A stretch of DNA of 64,000 nucleotides from Arcobacter venerupis (GTDB lineage Bacteria; Campylobacterota; Campylobacteria; Campylobacterales; Arcobacteraceae), in NCBI RefSeq assembly GCF_013201665.1, contig NZ_CP053840.1:2108001-2172000 (forward strand). Direction: 5' to 3'. Both the position numbers and the translations under genes were made by a program. Shown in pieces: positions 1 through 9,700 of this stretch (within the stretch, counting starts at the first letter, position 1; each line of letters starts with the position of its first letter). The notes under the pieces were generated by a model that searched no databases, was not told the origin of the DNA, and saw nothing but the letters and a program-made list of their open reading frames with translations.

Positions 1-532
1 TTATTAAATCTGATAAAAGCACATAAGCATCAAATATTTGTCCGTTGAAAAATATTCCATGTTTCATTTCTAATGTATTATTTCTGATATGTGATTTGAT
101 AATCTGCATATCATTTTCAAGAATACTTAATCTTTGCTCTGTAATTTTATGAGTATTAATAGCATAACCATTTTGAATATAATCTTTAAGTACAGAAGTT
201 GCCCATTGTCTAAAATGGATAGCTTTATTAGAACTTGTTCTATAACCTACTGCTAAAACAATATCTAAATTATAATATTTAATATCTCTTGTTTGTGTTT
301 TATCTGATAGAGATCCATGTTTTGTGGTATGTGCAAAATTTGCACATACCACTTTTTCATCTAATTCATTATCTTTAAAAATATTTTTAATATGTTTTGA
401 TACAACACTTCTATCTATATCAAAAACTTTTGCAATATCATTGATACTAGCCCAAATAGTATCCTTATCAGCAGATATTTTTAACTCTATCTCACCATTT
501 TCATAGACTACTATATTTGATATTGTATCCAT
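1..532 (-). CDS. rhuM: RhuM-family protein, N-terminal part (runs off the window)
   Basis: The frame is open from an ATG at 530-532 to the left edge, giving 177 codons without a stop. The protein begins MDTISNIVVYENGEIELKIS, then has the stretches TIWASINDIAKVFDIDRSVV and GYRTSSNKAIHFRQWATSVL, which are typical of the RhuM family (named from a Salmonella pathogenicity-island protein). Family members are often found on islands and near defence genes; the biochemical role is not known. The N-terminal part reads like a DNA-binding module with a KilA/Bro-like feel, which is inference. The C-terminus is outside the window, so integrity cannot be judged. No partner gene is visible on the right, only about 170 bp of AT-rich spacer followed by a decayed ORF tail. 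Confidence 0.85.
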   Translation of the reverse strand, partial: MDTISNIVVYENGEIELKISADKDTIWASINDIAKVFDIDRSVVSKHIKNIFKDNELDEKVVCANFAHTTKHGSLSDKTQTRDIKYYNLDIVLAVGYRTSSNKAIHFRQWATSVLKDYIQNGYAINTHKITEQRLSILENDMQIIKSHIRNNTLEMKHGIFFNGQIFDAYVLLSDLI

Positions 533-703
533 GTTTAATACTCCTAATTTTTATACATACAAAACAATAACATAAAAATTTATTTTGTTAAAAAAACATA
601 TCAAACTGTAATATTTTAAAGCTAAAATCATTTTTTAGTTATTATAATAAAATCACATAAATAGTATATCATCGACTTAGTATTTAAAATAGGATAGAAT
701 TAA

Positions 704-787
704 TATGAACGTAGAAAAGATGATTTGTCTAAAAAAGAATTAGATTTATTAAAACAAATTATTCAAGAGCCAACTACAAAAGGTTAA
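704..787 (+). pseudogene. Short ORF tail without a start, probable gene remnant
   Basis: A stop codon at 701-703 is followed by 27 sense codons (YERRKDDLSKKELDLLKQII...) and a TAA at 785-787. The frame has no ATG, GTG or early TTG in a suitable position, yet the residues look like a natural charged helix ending in QEPTTKG. It ends two bases before the start of the methyltransferase gene, as the last gene of an operon might. I read it as the surviving 3' tail of a deleted gene. I cannot name the family. It could also be a chance open frame. Confidence 0.35.
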
Positions 788-789
788 AA

Positions 790-1455
790 ATGGAAAACTT
801 CGACTTCATAGCATACAAAAAAATGGTAAAAACTTATCAAGAAAACAATGACCCGACGAGTTGGTTTGACTCTATTTATAAAAATGCGCAAGGTGATTTT
901 ACAAAAGTTTTTTGGGCTGATTTAGAACCAAGTCCTTATTTAGTGAATTGGCTAAAAGAAAATCCTATCAAAAAAACAAATAAAACTGCTTGTGTTATTG
1001 GTTGTGGAGTTGGTGATGATGCTCAGGCTTTAAGTGAGTTTGGTTTTGATGTTACTGCTTTTGATATATCTCCTAGTGCCATTGAGCTTTGTATTAATAG
1101 ATATAAAGATACAAAAGTTAACTATGTGGTTGCTGATTTATTTGATTATCCTAAAGAGTGGTTTGAAAAGTTTGATGTAGTTTATGAATGTAATACAATT
1201 CAAGTTTTACCAGATGGTTATAGAAAAAAAGCAAGAGTTGCTATGAGTTCACTCCTTGCAAAAGATGGTTATATCTTAGTTTCATGCAGAAGTAGAAATG
1301 AAGGTGAAAAAGAGAATGAAATACCCTTCCCTCTTTCAAAATCTGAAATGGATGAATTTGTTAGTATTGATAAACTAACACAAATTAGTTTTTTAGCCTA
1401 TGATGATGAGCAAATTCCTAGCGTTCCACATTTTTTTGCAGTTTATCAAAAATAA
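790..1455 (+). CDS. Class I SAM-dependent methyltransferase
   Basis: The 221-residue protein has the class I methyltransferase motif I as CVIGCGVGDDAQALSEFGFD (about residues 68-87), followed by the acidic end of strand 2 (VTAFDISPSAIE) and a motif II-like DLFDYP...FDVVYE segment. The N-terminal FDSIYKNAQGD...WADLEPSPYLVNW region resembles the thiopurine-methyltransferase-like subgroup, which acts on small molecules rather than nucleic acids; this sub-assignment is tentative. The ATG at 790 follows an AAAAGG ribosome site. The substrate is unknown. The gene is convergent with the diguanylate cyclase gene 13 bp downstream and has no functional partner next to it. Confidence 0.8.
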   Translation: MENFDFIAYKKMVKTYQENNDPTSWFDSIYKNAQGDFTKVFWADLEPSPYLVNWLKENPIKKTNKTACVIGCGVGDDAQALSEFGFDVTAFDISPSAIELCINRYKDTKVNYVVADLFDYPKEWFEKFDVVYECNTIQVLPDGYRKKARVAMSSLLAKDGYILVSCRSRNEGEKENEIPFPLSKSEMDEFVSIDKLTQISFLAYDDEQIPSVPHFFAVYQK

Positions 1456-1468
1456 TTTATTTTTAAAA

Positions 1469-3121
1469 CTACATAGTTTCTACTCTATTTTTACCTTTAG
1501 ACTTTGCAAGATACATGGCATCATCAACTCTTGAAAGAAGTTCAGTTAAAGTATCATCTTCTTTATAAGAAACTACTCCAAAACTTGCTGTTTTATTACC
1601 TACTTTATCAAATATATATTTAGATATTTTATCTCTTAAATTCTCAGCTAATTTTGATGCCTCTTCTAAATTTGTTTTAGGGCAAATAATTATAAATTCT
1701 TCTCCTCCCCATCTTCCAACACTATCTGTTTTTCTTGTGAATTTAGATAATATATTTGAAATATTAATAAGAACATCATCACCAACTAAATGCCCGAAAG
1801 TATCATTTACCATTTTAAAATCATCAACATCTAATAAAATTACTGAAAAGTCATCTTTGCAATTTATATATATTTCTTCATTTAATTTTAATAATGAGTC
1901 AATCTCTTTTCTATTATTCAATTTTGTTAAATAATCAGTTGAAGAAAGTATTGTTAACTCTTCTTTTGCCTCTTCTAACTCCTTAGTATAAGTTAATTTT
2001 AGCACCATTGAATGGGATAAAAGTAATAAACAAATAAAAACAGCAACATCACTTGGATACTCTTCCCAAGGTACAAGACCAGCTGCTATCAAAGTAGAAT
2101 AAAGCCAATAAATCGAAATTATAAAAAAACTAAAAGTAATTATTTTCGTCTCTTTATCTCCAATAATAAAAAAATAAATCATAAATATTGTTAAAATTGG
2201 CAGAGTTATAAAATTATAAAAAATATCAAAATATTCATATGTTGAAGGAAGATTAAATAAACCTAATATTGTTCCTAAAATAGCACAAAATAAATATATA
2301 AAATGAACTTGCCAAACTCTTTTTATTAAATTAAAAGGTACTTCATAATTTATTGATTTATCCATAAAAAATGCCATTCCTAAAGGAAAAAAGAAATAAG
2401 CAATTGCCAATATATACTGTTTAAATAAGGGGAAATAAAAATAAATTTCTATAATTTTTGAGGAGAAAAATACATTAAGACCTTGGGTTAAAAATAATAA
2501 ACCTAAAATCAATAATTCTAATCTTTTAATTTTAGATAAAAAAGTCAATAAAAATAGTATTGACACAAATATTGAGATTGAGCCAACAATAATATTTGGT
2601 AAATCATTTTTTAATAACTTTTCAAATATATCAATTTTTGAAGATATTAATATTTCACCCCAAAATCCAATATCAGTATAATTTGAATAAATTCTAAAAT
2701 ATAAATATTTACCTGCACTATCATTTGCTAAAGAAATAAGATGAAAAGGCCAACCTTTAAATTCACCTTTCCCATCTTTATCAAATTCTCCAAAATGATA
2801 AATTTCTTTACCTTCATAATAAACTTGATTAATTAAATCTGTACTCACAATATATAAATAAGAATCATTGGGCAAAACATCTGGCAGCTTAACTCTAAAC
2901 CAAACATTTGTTTGATTATTTCTATTAGGAGGATTACGTGGGAATTCAATTTTTTCCCATAAATTTTGATTCTCTTTTTCAATAGTCCATAATGGAATAC
3001 TATTTTCAAAAGGTGAATCACCATATCTGTATTCCCAGTTTGCTTTTGATAAATCAATCTCTTTTGATTCATTAGCTAATAAAGAAATGATAAAAAATAA
3101 TAAAATTGTTATTGTTTTCAT
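1469..3121 (-). CDS. 7TM-DISM membrane-anchored diguanylate cyclase
   Basis: Starting at the ATG at 3119-3121 gives 550 residues with a clear signal peptide (MKTITILLFFIISLLANESK). The frame is open 53 codons further upstream, but that extension is low-complexity and would bury the signal peptide, so I reject it. The order is signal peptide, periplasmic beta-rich DISM extracellular domain (WFRVKLPD, YLYFRIYSNY), about seven membrane helices (roughly residues 175-380), a short coiled coil, and a C-terminal GGDEF domain. The active site is GGEEF near residue 472 and an RKTD inhibitory site lies five residues before it, so it should make c-di-GMP with product inhibition. The ligand of the periplasmic domain is unknown. 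Confidence 0.9.
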   Translation of the reverse strand: MKTITILLFFIISLLANESKEIDLSKANWEYRYGDSPFENSIPLWTIEKENQNLWEKIEFPRNPPNRNNQTNVWFRVKLPDVLPNDSYLYIVSTDLINQVYYEGKEIYHFGEFDKDGKGEFKGWPFHLISLANDSAGKYLYFRIYSNYTDIGFWGEILISSKIDIFEKLLKNDLPNIIVGSISIFVSILFLLTFLSKIKRLELLILGLLFLTQGLNVFFSSKIIEIYFYFPLFKQYILAIAYFFFPLGMAFFMDKSINYEVPFNLIKRVWQVHFIYLFCAILGTILGLFNLPSTYEYFDIFYNFITLPILTIFMIYFFIIGDKETKIITFSFFIISIYWLYSTLIAAGLVPWEEYPSDVAVFICLLLLSHSMVLKLTYTKELEEAKEELTILSSTDYLTKLNNRKEIDSLLKLNEEIYINCKDDFSVILLDVDDFKMVNDTFGHLVGDDVLINISNILSKFTRKTDSVGRWGGEEFIIICPKTNLEEASKLAENLRDKISKYIFDKVGNKTASFGVVSYKEDDTLTELLSRVDDAMYLAKSKGKNRVETM

Positions 3122-3279
3122 TAAATATTCTTCGTATAAATTTATTAAATATTCCATATTAAAGCACAATTTCTCGTAATACTTGATAAAATTTTGATTT
3201 AATGTTACTAAAAAGTTTCCAATGTAATACTTTGATTTTATATACATAAAAAAATAATCTAAAAAGGAAAATATTAACA

Positions 3280-3822
3280 ATGAAAAATAGTATTATTCAA
3301 AGATACGACAAAAATCAAGATGATGAAATAATAATAAAAATATACTCTTCAAAAATTGAAGATTTATATGAAAATTATGATAAAAAATCAACATTTATAA
3401 AAAAAGATTTAAAAGAAGATTTAGAAAATTATCTTATTGAAAGTGTTGAAGAAATAGGAAATCATCCTTTTATTATAGAATTTTCTTTTGATGAAAAAAG
3501 TGATTTATCTTCAGATGAAAAACTGAAAAAAAGCATAAAAGAGTATTTTGAATATTTACAATTTTTAAAACAAAAAGATATGAAAAAACAATTAAAAAAC
3601 TCTTTTATTCTTCTTATTATTGGTTTTGTTTTTGTATCAATCTCTTTTAATCTTGGTGAGAATAAATTTTTTATTTATAAACTCATTTCAGAAGGCGCAA
3701 TGGTAGCAGGTTGGGTTTCATTGTGGGAAGCTTTGGCAACAATATTAATAAAATGGCTACCATTAAAAAATAAATTAAGTATCTTAAAAAAAATTACAAA
3801 AGCAAAAATAAAATACTCTTAA
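3280..3822 (+). CDS. Conserved hypothetical protein with two C-terminal membrane helices
   Basis: A 180-residue protein I do not recognise by name. The first 100 residues are charged and soluble (KIYSSKIEDLYENYDKKSTF, then an acidic EFSFDEKSDLSSDEKL stretch). Two membrane helices follow, about residues 108-126 (SFILLIIGFVFVSISFNLG) and 134-158 (LISEGAMVAGWVSLWEALAT), then a basic tail. The topology suggests both ends face the cytoplasm. The ATG at 3280 has an AAGGA site. The 3' end overlaps the convergent MarR gene by four bases. It is divergent from the diguanylate cyclase, but no functional link can be claimed. Confidence 0.75.
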   Translation: MKNSIIQRYDKNQDDEIIIKIYSSKIEDLYENYDKKSTFIKKDLKEDLENYLIESVEEIGNHPFIIEFSFDEKSDLSSDEKLKKSIKEYFEYLQFLKQKDMKKQLKNSFILLIIGFVFVSISFNLGENKFFIYKLISEGAMVAGWVSLWEALATILIKWLPLKNKLSILKKITKAKIKYS

Positions 3823-4295
3823 ATCATTGAATATATTACTTTTGCTAAAATATTTTGTAAATCTTTTTTTTCTTTTTGAGTTAATACACTAAACAATTTT
3901 TCTTTTGATTCAACAACACCTTCCATACACTCTTTTATCAAAATTTCACCCTCAGCTGTCAAACTAATAAGTATACTTCTTTTATCATTTGGTGAGGGTA
4001 TTCGTTCTATTAGATTTCTATCTTCAAGCTTTTTTAGAACTTTTGTCATTCCACCTGAAGAAAATAGTGTTGCATCATATAGCTCTGTTGGAGAAAGTGC
4101 ATTTTTATTAAAATAAAGTGAAGCCAAAACTGATATATCAGAATGTAACAAATCGTATTTAGTTTTAAAAAAATGCTCATTTTTATTAAACATATCTTTA
4201 TGTAATAATGTTATTGGCAATGTTAACGCAAAAACTTCATACTCTTTTAATTTAATTGTTGTATTGTAAAAGTTATCTATATATTTTTTATCCAT
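3819..4295 (-). CDS. MarR-family regulator of the RND efflux operon
   Basis: This 158-residue protein has a winged helix-turn-helix core (LSPTELYDATLFSSGGMTKV, recognition helix near residues 75-95) and the MarR wing signature DKRSILISLT. It is divergent from the tolC-adaptor-pump operon, with a 32-bp perfect palindrome in the intergenic space, so it is probably the local repressor and is autoregulated. It is a clear paralogue of the second MarR regulator of this window at 57411: both share an LSPT-(T/F)-SSG(or TSG)-TKVLKKLE-DKRS pattern. The inducer is unknown. The regulatory role is inferred from the layout. Confidence 0.88.
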   Translation of the reverse strand: MDKKYIDNFYNTTIKLKEYEVFALTLPITLLHKDMFNKNEHFFKTKYDLLHSDISVLASLYFNKNALSPTELYDATLFSSGGMTKVLKKLEDRNLIERIPSPNDKRSILISLTAEGEILIKECMEGVVESKEKLFSVLTQKEKKDLQNILAKVIYSMI

Positions 4296-4319
4296 GTAAG
4301 AATTTTAACCAAATTAATA

Positions 4320-4351
4320 TTAAATATATCTTTCTAGAAAGATATATTTAA
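4320..4351. promoter_or_regulatory. 32-bp perfect palindrome, probable MarR operator
   Basis: The sequence is self-complementary over all 32 bases, centred on TCTAGA, with half-sites ATATCTT and AAGATAT. It lies between the divergent marR start (4295) and the tolC-like start (4400). The same half-site occurs in the second MarR-controlled intergenic region (57333-57348), in the opposite arm order. Repressor binding here would cover both promoters. Confidence 0.7.
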
Positions 4352-4399
4352 GTTTTTTTATTCTAAAATCAAAAATCAGAAAATTACAAGGAGTTATTT

Positions 4400-5629
4400 T
4401 TGAAAAAATTATATTTTATTTTTTTAGTTCCTCTTTTTTTGTCAGCTCAAAATTTAGAAGAGTTAGTTAATTTGTCTATTCAAAATAAACAAGTTGATTC
4501 TTCACAAAAGAGTTTGGACTCAATTAAAGATGAATATGAAAGTATTAAAAGTGGTTATATGCCTAGTTTAGATGTTGGAGCTAATCACTCAATAACAGAT
4601 AAAGAAACAAGTAGCGTTCCAAAAAATTCATCAAAAACATATGCAAGTATTAGCTATGAGTTGTACGATGGTGGGAAAAAATCAGATGTTTATGATAGTT
4701 ACGAATCTAAAATAAAAAGTAATCAAGAATCCGTATTAGCTTTAAAAAATGATATTGCATTAAATGTAATAACTTACTATTATAATTATTTATCATACAT
4801 TTCACAAAAAGAAGCAAAATTAAAAGAGATTGAACAATTAGACTCAGAATTATCAAGATTATCAAGATTTTTAGATGCTGGAACAACAACAGAAGATGAA
4901 GTTCAAAAAATTATTTCTAGATTAGAAAGTTCAAAAGTTTCATTACAAGAGATAGAACTTCAAATAATAACAGTACTTCATAACTTAGAATATATTACAG
5001 GTCAAAAAGTTTCTATTGATGCTGGTTCTCATATTAATGAATTAGTAAATGATACACCAACAGATTCAAGATTTGATTTAAAATCATTAGAATATGATTT
5101 AGATACAAAACTTGCAAATTCAAGAAGTGAAAAAAGTGCTTATTTACCAACAATTACACTTGATAATACATTTACATATTATGATTCAGATTATAATAAC
5201 GATGCTTTTAGTAATTCTTTAGACCATCAAAATATTGCAAGTGCAAGTTTAAAATGGAATATATTCTCGTTTGGTGAAACAAAATATAAATATGAATCAA
5301 AATATAAAGAATATTTATCTTCAAAACTAAATTATGAATATGAAAAAAACAAAGCAAATATTGATTTAGAATTAGCAATAAAAGCTTATGAAATCTCAAA
5401 ATTAAAAATCAAATCTTCTGAAGCAAACTTAAAAGCTGCAACAACTGCCTATGATGTTATAAAATCAAAATATCAAAATGGATTAATTGATAATGTATCA
5501 TTTTTAGAAAGCTTAAGTGAAAAATTCACAGCACTTAGCCAATTAAGAACTTCACAAAATGATTTAGAAATTAAAAAAGCAAATATACTTTACTATAGTG
5601 GTAAAAAATTAGAGGAAAACATAAAATGA
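4400..5629 (+). CDS. TolC-family outer-membrane efflux protein
   Basis: This 409-residue protein begins at TTG, with AAGGAG a suitable distance upstream and a signal peptide (KKLYFIFLVPLFLSAQ). It has the duplicated OEP architecture of TolC: two repeats each with a long helical-barrel segment (KDEYESIKSGYMPSLDVGAN near residue 45, SEKSAYLPTITLDNTFTYYD near residue 240) and beta-barrel strands. It forms the outer-membrane channel of the tripartite pump encoded downstream. Its stop overlaps the adaptor start (ATGA), which supports one transcript and coupled translation. Confidence 0.92.
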   Translation: MKKLYFIFLVPLFLSAQNLEELVNLSIQNKQVDSSQKSLDSIKDEYESIKSGYMPSLDVGANHSITDKETSSVPKNSSKTYASISYELYDGGKKSDVYDSYESKIKSNQESVLALKNDIALNVITYYYNYLSYISQKEAKLKEIEQLDSELSRLSRFLDAGTTTEDEVQKIISRLESSKVSLQEIELQIITVLHNLEYITGQKVSIDAGSHINELVNDTPTDSRFDLKSLEYDLDTKLANSRSEKSAYLPTITLDNTFTYYDSDYNNDAFSNSLDHQNIASASLKWNIFSFGETKYKYESKYKEYLSSKLNYEYEKNKANIDLELAIKAYEISKLKIKSSEANLKAATTAYDVIKSKYQNGLIDNVSFLESLSEKFTALSQLRTSQNDLEIKKANILYYSGKKLEENIK

Positions 5630-6738
5630 TAAAACAAAATGAAATCCTGTTTTCAGGAAAAAGAATAATTGCAACTGCATTTATTTTATTAGGATTAAAT
5701 ACATTATATGCAGAAGAAAAAGCACCCATGCCTGCTCTTCCTGTACAAGCATTTAAAATTGAAAATAAAATATCAACTACAACAAAAACTTATCCTTCAA
5801 TAATTAAAAGTTCTGAAGAAGTAGATGTAATGGCTAGGGTAAAAGGTATCTTAGTTGAAAAATATTTTAATGAAGGTGATTTTGTAAAAAAAGGAACTTT
5901 ATTATACAAAATTGAACAAAATACATATTTAGCTAATTTAAATGTTGCAAAAGCAAATCTAAAAACAGCTGAAGCAAATTTTAAAAAAGCAAAAAAAGAC
6001 TATGAAAGATCTAACTCTTTAATAAAAACAAAATCAATCAGTGTTCAACAATATGATGAATATACATATTCTTATGAAAATGCATTAGCACAAGTTGAAA
6101 GTGCAAAAGCATCTTTAGAAAATGCTCAAATTCAATTTGACTATACAAAAATATACGCACCAATTGATGGAATTGTTGGAATTAGAAAAACAGATGTAGG
6201 AAATTTAGTAGGTTCAAATGATGCAGATTCTTTATTGCTAACTATTACAAATACAAACCCAGTTTATGCAGAATTTTCACTTACTAAAGATGATGTTACA
6301 AGATACATTGATCAAATTAAAAATAAAACTGTAAAAATAAATCTTCTTACAAGTAATAAAACTTATGAAGAAGGAGTAATTGACTACATCGCTCCAAAAA
6401 TTGATTCTAATACTGATACTCTTTTTTTAAGAGCAAAATTCAAAAATGAAAATAATAGTATTTTAATTGGAGAATTTGGAAAAGTAGAAGTTCAAAATCT
6501 TAATTTAGGAAAAGTTTATATTATTCCTGAAAATGCAATTTTAAAAACTTCTCAAGGTAGTTTTGTATACGTAATCGAAGATTCAATTGCAAAATTACGA
6601 CCTGTAACAACTGGAATTTTAGTAAAAGAAGGAATTGCAATAGAGAGTGGATTAAATGAAAATGATCAAATCGTTATCAGTAATATGGCAAAACTAAGAC
6701 CTGATACAAAAATTCAAATAATAAATCAAGAGAAATAA
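5626..6738 (+). CDS. RND efflux periplasmic adaptor (membrane fusion protein)
   Basis: This 370-residue AcrA/MexA-type protein has an N-terminal export signal that ends near LYAEEKAPMP. The order is beta-barrel and lipoyl half-motifs (VDVMARVKGILVEKYFNEGD), an alpha-helical hairpin (NLKTAEANFKKAKKDYERSN, about residues 105-165), the second lipoyl half (YTKIYAPIDGIVGIRKTDVG), then the beta-barrel and membrane-proximal domains. It bridges the inner-membrane pump to the TolC-like channel. No lipobox cysteine is visible, so it is probably not a lipoprotein. It is separated from the pump gene by one base. Confidence 0.93.
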   Translation: MIKQNEILFSGKRIIATAFILLGLNTLYAEEKAPMPALPVQAFKIENKISTTTKTYPSIIKSSEEVDVMARVKGILVEKYFNEGDFVKKGTLLYKIEQNTYLANLNVAKANLKTAEANFKKAKKDYERSNSLIKTKSISVQQYDEYTYSYENALAQVESAKASLENAQIQFDYTKIYAPIDGIVGIRKTDVGNLVGSNDADSLLLTITNTNPVYAEFSLTKDDVTRYIDQIKNKTVKINLLTSNKTYEEGVIDYIAPKIDSNTDTLFLRAKFKNENNSILIGEFGKVEVQNLNLGKVYIIPENAILKTSQGSFVYVIEDSIAKLRPVTTGILVKEGIAIESGLNENDQIVISNMAKLRPDTKIQIINQEK

Positions 6739-6739
6739 T

Positions 6740-9700
6740 ATGATTTCTTCATTTTTTATTAAAAGACCTGTATTTGCAGCAGTTGTATCTATTATCATAA
6801 TTCTAGCAGGTTTAGCTTCTATGATAAATTTACCAATTGAGCAATATCCAAGGGTTATTCCTCCTCAAATTATTGTAAGTACAACTTATCCAGGAGCTAG
6901 TGCTGATACATTAGCAAAAACTGTTGCTGCTCCACTTGAGGAACAAATTAATGGTGCAAAAAACATGCTTTATATGAACTCTGTTTCTGAAGATAGTGGA
7001 AGAGTAAGTATTAATGTATTTTTTGAAGTTGGAACTGATGCAGATTCTGCAAAAATTGATGTTAATAATAGAGTTCAAGTAGCTCTATCGAAACTGCCAG
7101 AACAAGTACAAAGACAAGGGGTAAATGTAAGAGAAAGAAGTCCAAGTATTTTACAATTTATTATGCTTAACTCTCCATCAAATACATACGATACAACTTA
7201 TTTATCTAACTATGCGTTAATGAACATAGTTGATGATTTAAAAAGAGTAAATGGTGTTGGTGATGCAATGATTTTTGGAGCGAAAGATTATGCTATAAAA
7301 GTTTGGATTGACCCTACAAAACTTTTTAAATATTCTCTTTCAACAACTGATATAATAAATGTTATTAAAGAGCAAAATAATCAATACTCAGCAGGTAAAA
7401 TTGGTGCTGAACCAATTAAAGATAAACAAATGTTTACTTATACTATTAAAACTCCTGAGAGAATGAATAATCCAGAACAATTTGGAAATATTGTAATTAG
7501 AGCGAATGAAGATGGAAGTTCACTTCTTCTAAAAGATGTGGCAACTATAGAACTAGGTAGTTCAAGTTATGACATGATTACAAAATTAAATAATGCACCA
7601 GCAATTCCTATCGGAATTTTTTTACAAAGTGGTTCAAATGCCCTTGAAACTGCACGTGCGGTAAAAAGATCTTTAGAAGATGCAAAAAAGAGTTTTCCCG
7701 ATGGTATAGAATATAGTGTTCCTTATGATAGTACACAATTTGTTGAAATCTCTATTAAAGAAGTTGCTAAAACATTTGCTGAAGCTATTGTATTAGTTAT
7801 TTTAATCATTTTCTTATTTCTACAAAATTGGAGAGCAACTTTAATTCCTATTTTAGCAGTTCCAGTATCAATTATTGGGGCATTTGCAGGAATGTATGCT
7901 TTTGGATTCAGTATAAACTTACTAACGCTATTTGGTTTAGTTTTGGCTATTGGTATCGTTGTTGATGATGCTATTATTGTTATTGAAAATGTTGAAAGAC
8001 ACATGAGTGAGGGAATGGCTCCACGAGAAGCTGCCTTTAAAGCTATGAAAGAGGTTTCGGGGGCAATTGTTGCAATCGTTTTAGTTCTTTCATCTGTATT
8101 TATTCCTGTAGCTTTTATGGGTGGTTTATCAGGAGAAATGTATAAACAATTTGCTATTACAATTGTTATTTCTATTGTTATATCAGGTTTTGTAGCTTTA
8201 ACATTAACACCCTCACTTTGTGCATCATTATTAAAAGATGATCATAAAAAACCAACATTTTTCTTTTTTGTATGGTTTAATAACTTTTTTGATAAAGCGA
8301 CTGATAGTTATACTTATTTAGTTAAAAAAACTATTAAATTTTCTCTTATTTCAATTTTACTTTTTGGTGGATTGATTTTTATATCTTATGATATGTTTAA
8401 AGATATGAGAACAGGACTTGTTCCAGATGAAGATCAAGGAACAATTTTTGTATTTAGTTTCAATCCAGGAGGAGCATCTGTTTCAAGAACTGATGAATTT
8501 ACAAATGAATTAAATACTATTATTAAAAAAGATCCAAATGTAAAAGATATTATTACCCTTGCTGGATATGATTTAACATCTTCTTCACAAAGAACTCATT
8601 CAGCATCAACAATTATTAAACTTAATCATTGGGATGAAAGACCAAATTCAGACCAACATGCAGATGCTATACTAAAAAGATTAAGTGGACAAATTTTAGG
8701 TACATCTGATGGATTCTCATTTGGTGTTTTACCACCACCTATCATGGGAATGAGTATTGCAGGTGGATTTGAGATGTATGTTCAAGATAGAACAGGCGGA
8801 AATGTTCAAGATTTAGAAAAAATTGTAAATCAAATTATTGCAAAAGCTAAAGAAAGACCTGAATTAATGGGTGTTAGAAATTCACTTTCTGCAAATATTC
8901 CTCAATACAAGATTGATGTAAATATTCCAAAAGCAAAAGCAAAAGGTGTAAGTGTTGAAGATATTTACAATACTATAAATGCTACTTTTGGAAGTTATTA
9001 TGTAAACGACTTTTCTTTATATGGAAGAACTTATAAAGTGAATTTACAAGCAGAAGGTGAATATCGAAAAAGCGCAGATGATTTAAAATTCATCTTTGTA
9101 AAAGGAAACAATGGGGAACTTTTACCTATTAGCTCTTTTGTAAATATTAATAAAACTGTTGGTGCTGACTTAATAGAAAGATTTAATCTTTTCCAAGCTG
9201 CAAAAGTATCAGGACAACCAGCTCTTGGATATAGTTCAGGGGATGCATTAAAAGCTATAGAAGAAGTTTCAAATGAAGTTTTACCTTCAGGTTATACAAT
9301 CAGTTGGGTTGGAACAGCTTATCAAGAAAAACAGATTTCAAGTAGTTCAAGCGTAGCCTTTATTTTTGGTATAGTTTTATTATTCTTAATTTTAGCAGCA
9401 TTATATGGAAAATGGTTATTACCAATCTCAGTTGTTCTAGCCGTTCCATTTGCAATGTTTGGAGCAATTTTAGCAACACAGCTAAGAGGTTTAGAAAATG
9501 ATATTTATTTCCAAATTGGACTTTTAGTTCTAGCAGGACTTGCAGCTAAAAATGCCATCTTAATTGTAGAGTTTGCTCTTCAAAAACAAAAAGAAGGTTT
9601 TGGAATAATGGAAGCTGCTCTTGAAGCTGCTAAAATAAGACTTAGACCAATTATCATGACTTCATTGGCATTTACACTTGGAACTGTTCCCTTAGCTATT

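Noticed and set aside
1469-3280. Upstream start of the diguanylate cyclase at 3280
   Set aside because: It adds 53 low-complexity residues before a clear signal peptide; the ATG at 3121 is preferred.
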